Below, piece by piece: positions 34,845 to 47,045 of a stretch of 64,000 nucleotides of DNA. Each line of letters begins with the position of its first letter. Within the stretch, counting starts at the first letter, position 1. The position numbers were made by a program, and so were the translations under genes. Origin of the DNA: Protonemura montana (lineage: Eukaryota > Arthropoda > Insecta > Plecoptera > Nemouridae); NCBI GenBank assembly GCA_947568835.1, contig OX387612.1, positions 4,464,001-4,528,000 of the forward strand, read 5' to 3'. The notes under the pieces were generated by a model. It saw only the letters and a program-made list of their open reading frames with translations. It had not been told where the DNA came from and did not search any database.

Positions 34845-35470
34845 AACCTAGATATAGACCTGAGTAAGCTCCCACTCCAATAGACCTGAGTAAGCTCCCA
34901 CTCCAATAGACCTGAGTAAGCTCCCACTCCAATATACCTGAGTAAGCTGCCACTCCAATAGACCTGAGTAAGCTCCCACTCCAATAGACCTGAGTAAGCT
35001 CCCACTCCAATAGACCTGAGTAAGCTTCCACTCCAATAGACCTGAGTAAGCTCCCACTCCAATAGACCTGAGTAAGCTCCCACTCCAATAGACCTGAGTA
35101 AGCTCCCACTCCAATAGACCTGAGTAAGCTCTCACTCCAATAGAGCTGAGTAAGCTCCCACTCCAATAGACCTGAGTAAGCCCCCACTCCAATAGACCTG
35201 AGTAAGCTCCCACTCTAATAGACCTGAGTAAGCTCCCACTCCAATTGACCTGAGTAAGCTCCCACTCCAATAGACCTGAGTAAGCTCCCACTCCAATAGA
35301 CCTGAGTAAGCCCCCACTCCAATAGACCTGAGTAAGCCCCCACTCCAATAGACCTGAGTAAGCACCCACTCCAATAGACCTATGTAAGCTTCCACTCCAA
35401 TAGACCTGAGTAAGCTCCCACTCCAATGGACCTGAGTAAGCTCCCACTCCAATAAACCTGAGTAAGCATC
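34845..35470 (-). repeat. 26-bp tandem array next to GEF exon 1
   Basis: 24 units of 26 bp; on the plus strand AATAGACCTGAGTAAGCTCC then CACTCC. The 78-bp (3 x 26) periodicity keeps minus-strand frames open for up to 199 codons, with a 26-residue repeat in each. These are read-through, and the longest joins GEF exon 1 only by ignoring its splice donor. Confidence 0.96.
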
Positions 35471-35536
35471 CAATACAACAGTCTGAAATTTAAACTCTTC
35501 TTTGTGGACACACGAGTGCTTCTTGGTGTTGCTTAC

Positions 35537-35679
35537 CTGCAAGGTCCTGCGCTCTGGGTCTCTGCAGAGGGCGCGCACAAATTGCGGATCGACATAATCC
35601 ACGCTTGCCGAATCCACCAACGGTCGTCCATACATGCGACTCATCACTTCCGACTTGAGATCTTGACCACGGTCACACG
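35537..35679 (-). CDS. Rapgef2: PDZ-GEF/RAPGEF2-6 homolog, exon (N-terminus)
   Basis: First recognisable exon of a Rap guanine nucleotide exchange factor (PDZ-GEF, RAPGEF2/6, fly Dizzy). The family activates the small GTPase Rap at membranes and junctions to control adhesion. Read on the minus strand, the exon follows an acceptor (AACAATCCACAG) and ends at a GTAAGC donor. It supplies two bases of a split codon plus 47 codons, ending in YVDPQFVRALCRDPERRTLQ. This matches the family's N-terminus, where a short YVD..F.RA....P..RT segment precedes the HGMEALS region. In-frame Met codons lie at 35644-35642 and 35635-35633. The frame is open back to the acceptor, so the true start is either one of these or in an unseen upstream exon. 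The 3' junction is phase 0 and fits the exon at 25490. A 26-bp tandem array begins 67 bp into the intron. Confidence 0.88.
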
Positions 35680-35680
35680 C

Positions 35681-37190
35681 TGTGGATTGTTAATTGCCAA
35701 AAAAAAGCAACACTGAGATCACTGTCTTTGGGCGAATAGTATAATTAAATCTCGTTTTTACGGACGAATTGCACTTAGTATAATTAATATTTGAACCCTA
35801 ATTATTCGCTTTCGAAATAATCATTTCACTTTTTCACCGTTTTTTTTTATGATTAATACTTCAATAGACTAGAAATCAACCGTTGATTAAAAACCATCAC
35901 ACATTTTCAGCGTTTTTCAATCAAAATACACCGAATAGCACACGTGTCGGCAAGGTAGTTCTTTGAAAATCGGCAAAAATGCGTTGACATGTCACCTTTC
36001 GACCGAAACACGCGGCATTTCCACGGTCAAGGACACGCCGCCCATTTGGTTGCATCACGTTGGCCGACCTGACACGACGACATTTGAATGTTTTACACGA
36101 TTTTCGAAATAACCCGTTTGAAATGACAGTTACGAAACATCAACACGGACTAGACATCGGTTAGGCTGTGAAATGTTTTAAAACTCTTGGTAGCTTGGTT
36201 TATTGATCGCGTAAGTCAATAAAGGTGACGGTTTTTTTTTTTAATACCACGCGTTCTTTAAAACTTGTATGAATTCTTTTCGTTTGGCGAAACAAAAACG
36301 AAAGAATAACGCGAGACAATGTAAAATAACGGCCACTTGTGAGTCTTGAATAAAATACCTATTGTAAAGAACAAAATAACAGGCGTTTGAAACAATTGAA
36401 AGCTTCGCGGTTGCGGTGTATTTACCAAACAGCAAGTTATTGATTTTTGAAACGAGACTCTACTCTGCGGTGCCGTGACATGAAAACTCGATCAACTGTT
36501 TTAAATTAATTTGAATCAGAAGTTAATTCGCACAGAACGCGATGATGAGCTTCGTCAATTGGCCGCCGCTAGCGTGCAATCACCGCCTTCTCGTTCGTCA
36601 ATCTTCGAGTTGGTTGCACCTTGATGACCACGCTAAAACATAAGAGAAAAACAACAATCTTATTTCGATGCTTCAGTAAGTATTTCCTTTTAATTACAGA
36701 CAAGGTTTTTAAGCTATTCTTTACTTTAATTACAATAAGCATGTTGTGTTATTTTATTTATAAGGCTAACTTCTAATGGCAATCTCGCCAGGAATGGTAG
36801 GTAATTGTAATAAATAAATAAATCATTGCCTGTGTACATGATGTAAATTTTATCTGATTATTCATTTACGGTTTACTATCAATAGTTAGCAATAAATCCT
36901 TTTGTGTCTCGATTAATTACCAATCAATTGTTGTGTATTGTTCAACCATTTCAAGATTACATCGTACTAGAGCGACGTTTAAGGAATGCCTGGTAATTTA
37001 ATTGATTAATTTCATTCAAAGTAAAAAAACGATAGTAAAAAAATTAAATTTTGGCCATTTTATTCCATTTGATTGTCTTGATTTTCTTTTAATTAATTTA
37101 AAATTTAAGAAAACTTTTTCAGTTTGCTTGAGTGTACAACAAAGAGAGAAGGGCTAACAGTTAGGTACGAAGTGCCAAAGAAACCTCACC
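35681..37190. other. unique DNA upstream of GEF exon 1
   Basis: A CpG-containing, G+C-richer stretch at 35940-36120 (CGACCGAAACACGCGGC) and another at 36535-36640 could hold a promoter or an upstream GEF exon. No exon could be proven. The rest is A+T-rich. Confidence 0.4.
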
Positions 37191-37730
37191 ACCAGGATAG
37201 CCGGTCACCAGGATCAAACCTGGGACCGCCAGAATGCAAGGCAGACATGGCGCTCTCACTACCAGGATAGTCGGCCACCAGAATCGAACCTGAGACCTCC
37301 TGAATACAAGGCAGACGTGGTGCTCTCACTACCAGGATAGCCGGCCACCAGGATCGAACCTGAGACCTCCTGAATACAAGGCAGACATGGTGCTCTCACT
37401 ACCAGGATAGCCGGCCACCAGGATCAAACCTGGGACCTCCCGAATGCAAAGCAGACATGGCGCTCTCACTACCAGGATAGCCGGCCACCAGGATCGAACC
37501 TGGGACCTCCCGAATGCAAATTCAGACATGACGCTCTCACTACCAGGATAGCCGGCCACCAGGATCGAACCTGAGACCTCCTGAATACAAGGCAGACATG
37601 GTGCTCTCACTACCAGGATAGCCGGCCACCAGGATCAAACCTGGGACCTCCCGAATGCAAAGCAGACATGGCGCTCTCACTACCAGGATTGCCGGCCACC
37701 AGGATCGAACTTGGGACCTTCAGACAGCAA
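37190..37730 (-). repeat. 70-bp tRNA-like tandem array, locus 2
   Basis: About 8 units, minus orientation (CCACCAGGATCGAACCTG, GGCGCTCTCACTACCAGGAT). Same tRNA-Ala-like unit as at 2.4 kb but more diverged between copies. Confidence 0.93.
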
Positions 37731-38155
37731 TGCAATGCAATCGGATCATTGATAGTATGTGAGCCTATGTAGAAATATCGATTGAATCCGAATCATATTT
37801 CCTTCCTGAAAACCCCAAAACATGAAATCATCAAGGTGGCAAATTACCAAATGAGGTGCATTGATTCGTAAAATACGACGTGATTTTTACCGGAAAATGC
37901 TTTCATGTGGAAAATTTCTGATGGGAAATCGAGCAACGTGATTCCTGAACACGTGTGTCAGCCTTGCGTATTACATTTACACGGGGACCTGGGCGACAAA
38001 TTCCCCGAAGAAAATCATTTTTCTTTTTTAGGAAAACCCTGGTAAATTTCTTGCGTATCCTCAAGTATGTGGAGGGATACAAACTCAAAATGTAGTCATT
38101 TTCGCTGTCAACTTTGGGGGGAAAAATACCATCCAGCATATTAGATCCAATAATA
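37731..38155. other. unique DNA
   Basis: No gene seen. A 78-codon minus-strand frame has no recognised domain. Confidence 0.4.
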
Positions 38156-38157
38156 GA

Positions 38158-38925
38158 TTATTTTTGGTAGCCATGGAGATGCTGAGATCGCCTGACAGAG
38201 CTTCTCAATTCTGCTATCTTATATAACCACGGGTATATCATGGCCTAGCATAGGAAGTGCAATGGTAGATTCAGCGTTTGGTAGCCATGGAGATGCTGAG
38301 ATCACCTGACAGAGCTTCTCAATTCTGCTATCTTATGTTATCACGGGTATATCATGGCCTAGCATAGGAGGTTCAATGGTAGATTCAACGTTTGATAGCC
38401 ATGGAGATGCTGAGATCACCTGACAAAGCTTCTCAATTCTGCTATCTTATGTTACCACGGGTATATCATGGCCTAGCATAGGAAGTTCAATGGTAGATTC
38501 AACGTTTGGTAGCCATGGAGATGCTGAGATCGCCTGACAGAGCTTCTCAATTCTGCTATCTTATATTACTACGGGTATATCATGGTCTAGCATAGGAGGT
38601 TCAATGATAGATTCAACGTTTGGTAGCCATGGAGATGCTGAGATCGCCTGACAGAGCTTCTCAATTCTGCTATCTTATGTTACCACGGGTATATCATGGC
38701 CTAGCATAGGAGGTTCAATGGTAGATTCAACGTTTGGTAGCCATGAAGATGCTGAGATCGCCTGACAGAGCTGCTCAATTCTGCTATCTTATGTTACCAC
38801 GGGTATATCATGGCCTAGCATAGGAGGTTCAATGGTAGATTCAACGTTTGGTAGCCATGAAGATGCTGAGATCGCCTGACAGAGCTGCTCAATTCTGCTG
38901 TCTTATGTTACCACGGGTATAATCG
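38158..38925 (-). repeat. 114-bp tandem array, locus 2
   Basis: About 6.7 units, minus orientation (GTAGCCATGGAGATGCTGAG). With locus 1 it forms an inverted pair around GEF exon 1. Confidence 0.97.
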
Positions 38926-39412
38926 AACTAAAACATGTTGAAGTCAAAATTCAAAACAAAAAAATCCTGCTGAAATCAGACTCAACGTTCCACGGTTAAT
39001 ATGTAAATTGTGATCAATACATCGCATCATAATTATCATTCCTGTTCTGCTGGTGCAACCGTGGCATTGTTCTTGTTTAAAAGGCATACTCTTACGCACT
39101 CAAGCGGACGCCATTTAAAAGCAATTAATGTTAATTCAGGGTAATGATTCTAACGCATGCAACGCATTTGAAACCCAATGGCAATGCGCGTCTTCGTTGC
39201 AATATTTCAAGCAAAATAGCAACACGTGAACGAAAAATAAGTAAGACATTTTCAGGATAAGCAACGTCAGTTTAGTGGATACCAAAATTTGTGGAAATTT
39301 GTGAATACCAGAATTTTTAAAAGTCAATATTTACCTCTGAAACATCTCAAAATTAATCGATTGGCCTTTGTAGTCGAATGCATTGCAATGCAATTCTATT
39401 TCTGGTGTTTAC
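38926..39412. other. unique DNA
   Basis: No gene seen. It ends in a flank (TGGTGTTTACCTGA) that matches the edges of other 118-bp arrays. Confidence 0.4.
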
Positions 39413-39413
39413 C

Positions 39414-40440
39414 TGATAGGAAGGGGTGGTGGTAGGTACGTGAGTTGGCAACACAGCTTAGATGGTCGAGTCGAGACGGGTTGAAATGTTGACACCTGAC
39501 AAGATGGACATGAATCGAACAAAGACCCTCCTGATGGGAAGGGGTGGGGGTAGGTACGTGAGTTGGCAACACAGCTTAGATGGTCGAGTCGAGACGGGTT
39601 GAAATGTTGACACCTGACAAGATGGACATGAATCGAACAAAGACCCTCCTGATGGGAAGGGGTAGGGGTAGGTACGTGAGTTGGCAACACAGCTTAGATG
39701 GTTGAGTCGAGACGGGTTGAAATGTTGACACCTGACAAGATGGACATGAATCGAACAAAGACCCTCCTGATGGGAAGGGGTTGGGGTAGGTACGTGAGTT
39801 GACAACACAGCTTAGATGGTCGAGTCGAGACGGGTTGAAATGTTGACACCTGACAAGATGGACATGAATCAAACAAAGACCCTCCTGATGGGAAGGGGTG
39901 GGGGTAGGTACGTGAGTTGGCAACACAGCTTAGATGGTTGAGTCGAGACGGGTTGAAATGTTGACACCTGACAAGATGGACATGAATCAAACAAAGACCC
40001 TCCTGATGGGAAGGTGTAGGGGTAGGTATGTGAGTTGGCAACACAGCTTAGATGGTCGAGTCGAGACGGGTTGAAATGTTGACACCTGTCAAGATGGACA
40101 TGAATCAAACAAAGACCCTCCTGATGGAAAGGGGTGGTGGTAGGTATGTGAGTTGGGAACACAGCTTAGATGGTCGAGTCGAGACGGGTTGAAATGTTGA
40201 CCCCTGACAAGATGGTCATGAATCGAACAAAGACCCTCCTGATGGGAAGGGGTGGGGGTAGGTACGTGAGTTGGCAACACAGCTTAGATGGTCGAGTCGA
40301 GACGGGTTGAAATGTTGACACCTGACAAGATGGACATGAATCGAACAAAGACCCTCCTGATGGGAAGGGGTAGGGGTAGGTACGTGAGTTGGCAACACAG
40401 CTTAGATGGTCGAGTCGAGACGGGTTGAAATATTGATCAT
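39414..40440 (-). repeat. 118-bp tandem array, locus 4
   Basis: 8.7 units, minus orientation; the longest array of this family in the window. Overlapping 116-codon frames are read-through. Confidence 0.97.
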
Positions 40441-40514
40441 GCATTGACCGAATACACCCCTCATTACCACATTTGAAAACTTTCTGAAAACTAAAAAGGA
40501 TGTACTTAACATTA

Positions 40515-40900
40515 CCATTGAGTTTATAGGTATAGTCAGAGGACCAGCGTTAATGTTAAACTTTCTGCTGAGCAAACGAGCCTGGCAACACGTGGTAACG
40601 GTAGGTGCCATCCGATGGCTTTGCGGTCGTCCTTTTTAACAAACCTCTAAAATTAATTAATAACGACTCAAAATATCGATACATGAGTATCAAAAGTTGA
40701 GGTTAGCATTATTTAAGATTAATTTAGCGTAAACCAGCTTAAAAAGCGATTTATCTGCGAGAAAAAACTAAATTAAATGTCTTAACGACGGTGACTCCAT
40801 CTCTAGTAGCATCCTAAATTTATTTCGCGGTAAATCAGTCATTTGACGGCCATTTTTTGCAGACAATTTAACATTGTCGCTACTGTAGCATGACATTGCT
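40515..40900 (+). mobile_element. MITE family E, copy 3
   Basis: The left end CATTGAGTTTATAGGTATAG with TCAGAGGACCAGCGTTAATG is one monomer of the 53-bp repeat. The interior has GCAACACGTGGTAACGGTAG and GAGGTTAGCATTA. The right end (GGCCATTTTTTGCAG, AATTTAACATTGTCGCTA) is decayed. Confidence 0.8.
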
Positions 40901-42390
40901 AAATGCAATTAAGATTCGCAGAATTGGAGAATTTCCTTGGCGTGTTTTGAAATAGTGTTTCCACTCAAGGTTCGATCGATATGTTGGATGGCCGAGACAA
41001 AGACGACAATGACCTTGCTGGTAAACATAGCTGTCGTACAACACGCTAGAGCATTGAGGTTAGGTTGTAATAATAACGGTCAGACAGGCTATACGGAATA
41101 GGAAACGTATATACAGATTGACAGGTACGTGCTCAAGGTTAACTCGATGTTAGTGGTGTATTTGCTTATATTAGAAGTGTAATAGTACGGGTATAATCGG
41201 ATGTATTGACCGTGGTCAGATGTATCTAATTATTTCATTCATGATTTTTTTTTGGTTACCGTTGAATTGTATTTTAAATCATGGTACAGTGGCTAAATCA
41301 GCGGCATAACCACAGAGTTAGTAACGATTTCGGAAAACAAGAACCGCGTTTTAAGTATTAATTATTTGTCTTTTTTATTAAGAGCAATACAATTTGGGGT
41401 CATAAAAAAAATATAAATATGCTATACCATCATCCGCTTGCTGGTTTAAACTCCCTAATGGAAATGCCAGAAAAACCGAAAAACACTCATATATTTATAT
41501 ATATATATATATATATTTTTGTATTTTTGAAGTCGAATTTGGAGCACATTTAAACGTTTTCTATTACAAGATTCACACAAAAATCCCCTTGGATCTCTTT
41601 GCCCAAAAATCTAACTGAACTACCCTATAACACTTTTAAGCTTTCAAAATGGCCGACTCACAGCCGCCTCAAAGACACGTTTACCCACAAAGAAAGCTTG
41701 CAAATATTTCTAAACATGGTGGCCACCACCAGGACATAAACAAATATTTTAAATAACCTAAGATTTCTTGTAACGCGATTTTAAGAAAGAAATCGGCTAC
41801 CAACATTTATTTTTGCATCAACAAACTGTACAAACGCCAGTAGATTCTGCAGACTAATTCAGGTCGCTGGGCATGTGCAGAGCTAATTGAGTACGCGAGT
41901 CGTAAGATTACCGTTCAAAATAATTATCTAATTATCTACTTATACTAAAACTTCAATCGCTATAGAGATCGAAATTACCTCAATTCTGTTTCTATACCAC
42001 GAAGATCGTATTCGATTACGTGAGACTGGCAGTCGTCTGTAATCTCACTCTGATTAACAATGGATAAAAATCGAAATTAGAAACTTTGTATACCTTTCAT
42101 TTTTTTTTATATAGACTATGACGCTCCTAGAGTATGACCAAAAAATAAAACAAAGCAGTAATCATGTGACTTGGGATGACAATTTGACAGACATCTTGCA
42201 GAAGAAACAGTGCAGAAAAAGTAGTGTAAAGAGAGATAAAATCACGCTATCATCTCTTTATTAGGAACGAAATATAAGAGATACAAAAAATTTGCTTGAA
42301 GTGAAAAAGTCTAAAGCGGTACTATGTATTCAGTTTCAGCAAAAAAATATTTCTTTGCACGTGCATTATCAAACAAGAGTCTAAGACATT
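40901..42390. other. unique DNA with AT microsatellite
   Basis: No gene seen. A TA dinucleotide run lies at about 41493-41515. Confidence 0.5.
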
Positions 42391-42394
42391 TGGT

Positions 42395-42735
42395 TAACTT
42401 TAGACAGAGTCACAGCTCTGAAGTTATACTTTCTGCTGAGCAAATGAAACCGGCAACACGTGGTAACGGTAGGTGACACCTGATGGCGCTTACGACCGTC
42501 CTTTTAAACAAATCTTTACAATTAAATTATAACGACTCAAAATATCGATACATGTTTATCAATCGTTGTGGTTAGCATTAATACAGATTAATTAGGTGTA
42601 AACCGGTCGCAAATGCGAGTTAGCTGCAAATAAGAACCGAAAGAACGGTTGGATGGGCCGTATTTAAAAAAAAAAAAAGCATTAGCGCTGGGTTTTTGAC
42701 TTAACTTGTAAAAAATGACAGGATGACTTGAGAAC
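42395..42735 (+). mobile_element. MITE family E, copy 4
   Basis: The left end is AGACAGAGTCACAGCTCTGA. The interior is GGCAACACGTGGTAACGGTA and GGTTAGCATTAATACAG. The right end AGCATTAGCGCTGGGTTTTT then GACTTAACTTG again resembles a 53-bp monomer. Confidence 0.82.
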
Positions 42736-43087
42736 ATTAACATGACGTTAGCTTGAAAAGAAATCTTTGAAACTATAGTGTGCTATCGTATCAAAGATTT
42801 ATTTTCAAGTTAATATCAAGAATGTTGTGTATATTATAATCTGTCTTCTGCAATTTGTTCAGACCGACGGTCAAACAACCCGGTAATCCGAGACGAGAGA
42901 GAAGTTTCGAAATTTAATCTGCCAAAGAATTGTTGATTTTTTTCAAGGTCATTGAACACCTGTGATTATTTCTATGTCAACGACCAACCGATTGTAATTG
43001 GAAATGATGAATAGAAAATGTAGCAAGACAGGTCATGAACCTAAAGAGATGCGTAACACTTACTGAGTTATCGTTATTTTTTTTGTT

Positions 43088-43700
43088 TTTAAACGACGCA
43101 CTGTTTTGACAACGGGCCCTGCGGCACTGATCTAATGGCATCGGTGAATGAGTAGGTGTTTTTTTTTTGGATAATGGTAAATCTATTCTAGCCAAGAAGA
43201 AGTATGGTAAACCCTGTGCTGACACGTAGCTTACTCCTGTCGAAGAGCACCAAGGGGACCACCGGTTTGACATCCCTTCCGAAGGACGGTACAACGAGAA
43301 CAGCAGGATTGCTCCACAAATCCATGCTGTCGAGAGGTTGATAAGTAAGGCAAAAGAAGTTGGTGTACTAACATTCATCCCTCCAACCTCTCTCCCAAAC
43401 AGAACTGGTCATGTGTATGATGGTCACCCATGCAATACCCGACCCAGCGCAGTGTTGCTTAACTTTCATCCCTCCAACCTCTCTCCCGAACAGAACTGGT
43501 CATTTGTATGATGGTCACCCATCCAATACCTGACCCAGCGCAGTGTTGCTTAACTTTCATCCCTCCAACCTCTCTCCCGAACAGAACTGGCCATGTGTAT
43601 GATGGTCACCCATCCAATACCTGACTCAGCGCAGTGTTGCTTAACTTTCATCCCTCCAACCTCTCTCCCGAACAGAACTGGTCATTTGTATGATCACCCA
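43088..43700 (-). mobile_element. 5S-headed SINE with 3-4 modules
   Basis: Minus strand: modules at 43375-43700, body below, tail end AAACGACGCACTGTTTTGAC at 43091. The 5S head start is missing. Confidence 0.9.
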
Positions 43701-44064
43701 ATAGACCTACTAAGTACATACTTTTAGCAATTCAAAAACTGCATTTACTAAAACAGAACTGGCCTAATCAGCAGCCAGGCTGTTTGTGAGACTGCACTCG
43801 AGGAATGCAGTTTTTTTTTAACCATGGCAACGCAATTAACCGGAGGTTTAACGCGACAGTTAACGGTAACTTCACCCAGTCCCGGCCTGAGATGAGAGGC
43901 TGATGAATGCTGCACAGTTAGACTCGTGAAAGGTGATACGAAAAAAGAATGGCTGACTTCATGACGAAGCTAGAGACAAGGTTGAGAGTAATTTGCTTGC
44001 GGTAGTAACTCACTTAGGCAATAATTAATATTGATTTAAACCATCAAACATAGATATCAATCAA

Positions 44065-44340
44065 CGGTACATTCAACGTTTGGTAGCCATGGAGATGCTG
44101 AGATCGCCTGGCAGAGCTTCTTAATTCTGCTATCTTATGTTACCACGGGTATATCATGGCCTAGCATATGAGGTTCAATGGTAGATTCAACATTTGGGAG
44201 CCATGGAGATGCTGAGATCAACTGACAGAGCTTCTCAATTCTGCTATCTTATGTTACCTTGTTATCTTATGTTATGTTTCTTGCTATCTTATGAGGTTCA
44301 ATGGTAGATTCAACGTTTGATAGCCATGGAGATGCTTAAA
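44065..44340 (-). repeat. 114-bp tandem array, locus 3
   Basis: About 2.3 units, minus orientation, with a rearranged last unit around TTACCTTGTTATCTTATG. Confidence 0.93.
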
Positions 44341-44344
44341 TAGT

Positions 44345-45835
44345 GCGCCGTTACATCAAACAGACTGTAGACAGGCTATAAAAAGGCCGCTTCAGACTTG
44401 CATTCACGTTGAGCGAGATGATGTAGATGAAATGCCTCAAGGCGGCTTGGCACGCCGAAGAGAAACCTGATATTAAATGCTGTGTTCCACACGGATGAGC
44501 AACCTATATGTTCAATCGATTCATAATGCGCCAGCCAGCAGCCGGTAATGCAGGAAATGTGAATTGCGGTTTGTACAACAAAAAAAACCCATCTGCCTGG
44601 CAAGTGGTCGCAAATATTTATGCAAATATCGTTAGCGCCTCTATAGGCTGATATAAAATGGCGGTGAATGATGTTGGTTTGGTGTTGCGTCATTATTAAT
44701 TAGAATTTGATGTGTTTTTGTCATTTTCATGAGAGAATGATCGAATTTTTTTGCCCGATGCATTTTTGCTACAGGAACAGTGGAAACATTTAAGAAAGAG
44801 GATTTTAAGTTTTTAATTATGCTGTAGAGAGAAAAGCTGGTAATATTTTAAATTACTGATTAGTTTGGGAGAAAGGAATTTAAGATGCCAGATCAAAAAA
44901 AACGGATATATTTCTGTTTGTACAAATAATAACAACGTATATATTTGATTACTGGAATCAGATGAATTTTGATTAAATATTTTCTTCTATTTCTTGCATT
45001 GTCAATTTATTAATAATATTTATATGTTTTCGGCATACTTATTTTTAGAACTGTTGTAGGAAATATCTCTTTCTTGTTTATTATTTATTGAGCATATTGT
45101 ATTGATATAAAATTGACAAAAACTTACAAACTACATAGACACCAAACGAAAATATTGATTGATTATTGTTTTTACAAAATACATTGTTTAAAAATTAATT
45201 TTATATAATAAATCTAATACTTATTACAATTATCACTAAACCTAGTTACTATTACTAGGTGAGACAGTACTAGGTAAATGAGTGATTGCTTGACTGTAAA
45301 TTCTCTGATGGAGTACGGTAATTATTTAAACAAGTTTTCTTTTAATTTTGAGTTGAATTTGGAATATTCTGTGATACATTTAATCTGATTCGGATGGGCC
45401 ATTAGACGAATTCTTGGAATTAAAAAATCGTAGACTTGCAAAGGCCGCATATCTGTACAACCTGCTGATCAACTCGGTGGTAACTTACAGTTGGTCCTGA
45501 GAGAAGAAATCAAATCAATCGCCTCAAGATCAATTTCAGCCAGCAAAGCTCGTGGAAGCAAAATGCTTAAGACATGGTATCTTCTCTCTTAGGGATTGCA
45601 GGCAGATCGTCATTAAAAAATCGCAATCCAGCCCAAAAGCTGAGATATAAAATGAGATTTTAACATAAGGTTTTGGTGTGTACTCAAAAGAAAGACTAAA
45701 CCAACGAGCAAAACCAGCTGGCTGCGTCTGGAATTCCTTGAAAAAAAGTTTGACAAGATTTCGGCCGCAGGGTTTGCAGCGATGTGATCGACGCGACAAA
45801 AAAGTGCATACACACATTTGGAAAGGAAGCTTGAC
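44345..45835. other. unique DNA, no supported gene
   Basis: A 105-codon minus-strand frame at 44376-44693 lies in moderately G+C-rich DNA but has no recognised domain. The remainder is A+T-rich. Confidence 0.4.
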
Positions 45836-45839
45836 TTGA

Positions 45840-45915
45840 AAAATGGGCAACCGAACCGGGATATGAACCCTGGACTTTTCCCCGGGTGCTCTACTAACTG
45901 GGCTATCCGGGCACA
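45840..45915 (-). repeat. tRNA-derived SINE head / tRNA pseudogene
   Basis: The minus strand reads GCCCGGATAGCCCAGTTAGT, with AGAGC completing box A, then CCAGGGTTCATATCCCGG (box B-like, T-arm) and TTGCCCA at the acceptor end. The anticodon region is degenerate. No clear SINE body is seen below it. Confidence 0.72.
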
Positions 45916-46344
45916 TAGATTGTAGTTTTGCAGGGGTGGGATTTCTCCCAAGGGGGAATTTGTTTAAATTTAAAAAAAAATATATTGACATTAAAATTTC
46001 ATGAAATCACTGCTTTGATTTGTATTGCAAATGTATTTTATTATTAGGCATATTTAAAAAATCTCAAAAATGTACTCAAAAAACGTTAATAAAGAAAAAA
46101 ACGTTATTTGCACAGAGTCTTCTAAAAAATTTAATGTTTTGTGATATAGAAATACGGTACGGTTTTGTCTGGCACTTGGAGAGCGCTTTAAAATTTGATC
46201 TTTTATTGATTTAGGTTCAAATTTTTAATAGAGATTAGCACGAAGAGAAAACATTGACAGCTAAAAAATTGATTTCGTTTGTCGTTACAGAACAGCGCCT
46301 TCTCGATAAAACACCACGTTTTAATGTACATTTCTGTTTTTGAT

Positions 46345-46445
46345 GGTTTTTAGACTCATGTCTACTTGATTTATACTTAGCACTAGTTTTAAGAAAAACT
46401 ATTTGAAATGGGTTTTGAATGCTAAGTAAAGGGTAACTAAATTAA
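46345..46445 (+). repeat. dispersed repeat J, copy 3
   Basis: TTTTTAGACTCATGTCTACT, CTTAGCACTAGTTTTAAG, then AAACTATTTGAAATGGG. The first part also occurs at 25950 and near 15270. Confidence 0.75.
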
Positions 46446-47040
46446 TTATAATAAAGGGCTAAATTTCTGTTATTTTTTTAGTATTTCTGTAATTATCTTT
46501 TGAGATAATTAGTAAAAAAAAATTTAGTTAAACGGAATTGAACCTAAGTTTAGCCTGATGTCAGTGAAATCAACGCTGGATGCGTCAACTAAGTCTAAAT
46601 CAAACCAATTCGAGAAAACTTAGCAATGGATCTTCCAGTGGTATTACCATACGATAAAATCCCTTGTGTTTCTTTCCTCTACGTACGCCACTGGCAAATG
46701 CATACATCGTCTAACGAGTAACGACACACAGCCTCTGCGCACACGAAGCTTTCACTCTAGTCATACCATTGTTTGGACTTAGGTAATGTACTTGGAGTGC
46801 AGAATTGTTGTGTTGCAATTACCCGGGACAAGGTCCCACGGTAAATCGACTAACAATTGTTGTGCTGGCGTCGTTCTAGGAGACTAGAGGTGGGTACGTG
46901 GCTTTTGAAGACAGTGAATTCTTAAGAAGCTGTTTTAAATGAAGTTAAATAAAAAGTTAAATCTATAACAAAGATACAAAAAATTTTTATCAAAAATTAC
47001 CGAACTAATTGGTCTGTAGAAAAAAAAATTGTTTTTGTGA
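46446..47040. other. unique DNA
   Basis: No gene seen. Confidence 0.4.
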
Positions 47041-47045
47041 AGTAG

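Noticed and set aside
34756-35647. Minus-strand ORFs of up to 199 codons with a 26-residue repeat
   Set aside because: The 26-bp unit has no stop in these frames and the ORFs follow the DNA period exactly. The longest one enters GEF exon 1 only by reading through a good splice donor.
45613-45951. 112-codon minus-strand ORF
   Set aside because: It translates through the tRNA-derived sequence at 45840-45915, so it is a repeat shadow.
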